NCBI GenBank assembly: GCA_028699735.1
Contig: JAQVUB010000125.1
Coordinates: forward strand, 1-7,080
Reading direction: 5' to 3'
DNA length: 7,080 bases
DNA from: Lentisphaeria bacterium
Lineage (GTDB): Bacteria; Verrucomicrobiota; Lentisphaeria; Oligosphaerales; Oligosphaeraceae
Under the pieces are notes generated by a model. The model saw only the letters and a program-made list of their open reading frames with translations. It was not told where the DNA came from and did no database searches. Of the stretch, positions 5,479 to 7,080 are shown piece after piece. How positions within the stretch are numbered: the stretch's first letter is position 1; each line of letters opens with the position of its first letter. Made by a program: the position numbers and the translations under genes.

Positions 5479-6267
5479 ATGAAGGTATTAGACTCATTTT
5501 CTCTGACCGGTAAAACCGCTTTGATAACGGGAGGGGCGGGACTTTTTGGCAGGCAGATTGTCGAGTCGCTGGCGGAAGCCGGTGCGGAAACCTTTATGGC
5601 TTCCCGCAATCTGGCCGAGCTGGAAAAAGTTGCCGGGGAGTTTCGTGATCGGGGTTTACGGGTAACTGCACTGGAACTCGACCTTGGCAATGAGAAAAGC
5701 ATTGAGAAAACCATTGCTGAGATCGTCAACCGCAGCGGGCGCCTTGATATTCTCATCAATAATGCGGTAACCCGTAGCGCCTGCGCAAAGTGGAGTCTTT
5801 CCATGGATGATTTTGACCGCAGTCTGCGGGTCAATGCATCGGGTCTCTTCTGCATTACACGCCTGGCTGCAGAGGAGATGAAGAAAAGGCAGTCCGGTTC
5901 AATCGTCAATGTCGGAAGCTATATGGGTCTGCTGGGACCCAACCCCGTCAACTATGAGGGAACCGATATGTTTTCTCGCGATGCTTCCCCGATTTATTTC
6001 TACGAAAAAGGCGGTATGGTCAATTTTACCCGCTTCGCCGCCAGTGTGCTGGGGATTCATGGGATCCGGGTCAATTGTATCAATCCGGGTGGTTTTCTGC
6101 ATCATCAACCCGAAGCGTTTATCCGGCAGTACAGTGCCAATACCATGCTGGGGCGCCTGGCCAACGATACCGATTTGAAAGGGGTGATCGTTTTTCTGGC
6201 ATCAGATGCTTCCCTTTACTTGACCGGCTGCAATATTCCGGTGGATGGCGGATATACCGCTAAATAA
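5479..6267 (+). CDS. Short-chain dehydrogenase/reductase (SDR family), sugar-type oxidoreductase
   Basis: A cytoplasmic NAD(P)-dependent oxidoreductase of 262 residues, a typical classical SDR length. The nucleotide-binding TGGAGLFG is at 17-24, NNA at 94-96, the structural/catalytic Asn119 in VNASG, Ser147 in NVGSY, and YxxxK as Tyr173 and Lys177. The C-terminal motif is LTGCNIPVDGGY (248-259). Ser147 and Tyr173 are 26 residues apart, about twice the usual 12-13, because of an insertion with NYEGTDMF. From memory, a similar insertion occurs in SDRs of flagellin-glycosylation and surface-sugar loci (PtmA-like); this needs a database comparison. The substrate is unknown. Basic and hydrophobic residues replace nothing essential, so the enzyme should be active. 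It precedes the aldo/keto reductase by 10 bp and is probably in an operon with it. Whether the 79-bp gap from kbl carries its own promoter is unclear. Confidence 0.9.
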   Translation: MKVLDSFSLTGKTALITGGAGLFGRQIVESLAEAGAETFMASRNLAELEKVAGEFRDRGLRVTALELDLGNEKSIEKTIAEIVNRSGRLDILINNAVTRSACAKWSLSMDDFDRSLRVNASGLFCITRLAAEEMKKRQSGSIVNVGSYMGLLGPNPVNYEGTDMFSRDASPIYFYEKGGMVNFTRFAASVLGIHGIRVNCINPGGFLHHQPEAFIRQYSANTMLGRLANDTDLKGVIVFLASDASLYLTGCNIPVDGGYTAK

Positions 6268-6274
6268 GGGGGAA
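6268..6274 (+). promoter_or_regulatory. Ribosome binding site of the aldo/keto reductase gene
   Basis: GGGGGAA directly follows the SDR stop codon and lies 3 nt before GTG 6278. The A/G-rich run supports the GTG as start, since no ATG lies closer with a better site; the next in-frame ATG (6296) would cut off the first beta strand. Confidence 0.55.
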
Positions 6275-6277
6275 CTT

Positions 6278-7080
6278 GTGAAATTTTCACGATTAATGTT
6301 GGGAACGGTCCAGTTCGGTATGGCCTATGGCATCAATAACCAGCTGGGGAAACCGGCACCGGAACGCATCGAAGCCATTTTGCGCACCGCAGCAGATGGC
6401 GGTGTCAATGTCCTTGATACCGCACGCAACTACGGCGACAGCGAAGAGCAAATCGCCGCAGCACTGCGAAAATGCGGGCTGCAAAAGCATTTCAAGATCA
6501 TCACTAAAATTGCTGCTTTTCCGGCAGACCTGCCTTTGTCAGGACGCGAAGCATGGATCGAACAGTCGATCACCACCTCTCTGAAAGCGCTGCAGCGTGA
6601 CCAGGTGGATGGATTGCTGTTTCATCATGAAAGCGCCCTGGAATGCATGCCGCTGCTGGAAAAACTCCGGGAACGCGGTTTGACACGATTGACCGGGATT
6701 TCTCTCGACAGCAATCAGGCTCGTGACATCGAACCGCTTGCTGCCACCCAGATACCAGGCAATATCCTGGACCGGCGTTTTGCGCAGTATGCACACCGCG
6801 CGGCAGAACACAAGGGCCTGATTTTTGTGAGAAGTGTCTATTTGCAGGGACTGCTGTTCAAACCGGAAAAACAACTGCACCCGGTTTTTCAAGAGACACT
6901 CCTTCCCGTGCGGCGCAAACTGGAAAACCTGGCAGGGGAAGCCGGCCTGAAACCCGCTGAATTATATTTCCGCTATCTGTTGAGCAACCCGGATTTCACC
7001 TGCATTCTAAGCGGTGTCGACAGCCCGGAACAGCTGCAGGAAAACCTGCGCATCGTTCAGGCAGGAGTGCTGCCCGCAGA
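6278..7080 (+). CDS. Aldo/keto reductase, 3' end beyond the window
   Basis: A (beta/alpha)8 NAD(P)H-dependent oxidoreductase. It is open from GTG 6278 to the right edge: 267 codons without a stop, so it is near full length for the family (about 280-320). The catalytic tetrad is visible: Asp47 and Tyr52 in LDTARNYGDSE, Lys77 in IITKIA and His116 in VDGLLFHHE. The N-terminus MLGTVQFGMAYGINNQLGKP (7-26) resembles the subgroup found in polysaccharide and nucleotide-sugar loci, with a (G)T-Q-(F/L)G-x-x-YGI-N pattern. That assignment is from memory and is moderate. The late LSGVDSPEQLQENL (244-257) corresponds to the usual cofactor-binding G-(A/V)-xx-xxQlxeN segment near the C-terminus, so only a short tail is missing. 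It is likely co-expressed with the SDR 10 bp upstream, and the two may act on the same sugar. Confidence 0.9.
   Translation, partial: MKFSRLMLGTVQFGMAYGINNQLGKPAPERIEAILRTAADGGVNVLDTARNYGDSEEQIAAALRKCGLQKHFKIITKIAAFPADLPLSGREAWIEQSITTSLKALQRDQVDGLLFHHESALECMPLLEKLRERGLTRLTGISLDSNQARDIEPLAATQIPGNILDRRFAQYAHRAAEHKGLIFVRSVYLQGLLFKPEKQLHPVFQETLLPVRRKLENLAGEAGLKPAELYFRYLLSNPDFTCILSGVDSPEQLQENLRIVQAGVLPA

Overview
This window reads as chromosomal DNA of a Gram-negative bacterium, probably from the PVC superphylum (Lentisphaerota, Kiritimatiellota or Verrucomicrobiota-like). That placement is inference. It rests on a large membrane protein kinase fused to a formylglycine-generating-enzyme (FGE)-like domain, a protein type common in that group, and on gene borders filled with short degenerate tandem repeats. 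All five genes I can support lie on the plus strand.

Layout. Positions 1-175 hold no gene: an 11-bp tandem repeat (about 9-74), an A/T-rich stretch with two small hairpins, and an inverted copy of a 'CACGAA' repeat element. Next come a 927-residue Ser/Thr kinase/FGE-like protein (176-2959), L-threonine 3-dehydrogenase tdh (2956-3987), a 242-bp non-coding interval (3988-4229) made largely of three stacked repeat types plus the kbl ribosome binding site, and glycine C-acetyltransferase kbl (4230-5399). After a 79-bp gap follow a short-chain dehydrogenase/reductase (5479-6267) and an aldo/keto reductase (GTG start at 6278) that runs off the right edge.

How the genes work together. Tdh oxidises L-threonine to 2-amino-3-oxobutyrate, and Kbl cleaves that with CoA to glycine and acetyl-CoA, so together they form the two-step threonine degradation route. 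The kinase stop codon overlaps the tdh start codon (ATGA), so a trans-envelope kinase is probably co-transcribed, and perhaps translationally coupled, with threonine catabolism. The SDR/AKR pair looks like the left end of a separate module. The AKR resembles those found in surface-polysaccharide and nucleotide-sugar loci, but its substrate cannot be read from the sequence.

The most unusual features are the dispersed repeat element, present three times at gene borders and once forming the C-terminal codons of the kinase gene and the tdh ribosome binding site; the kinase-tdh coupling; and an FGE-like domain that lacks the cysteines needed for catalysis. I found no RNA gene, CRISPR array, insertion sequence or convincing terminator.
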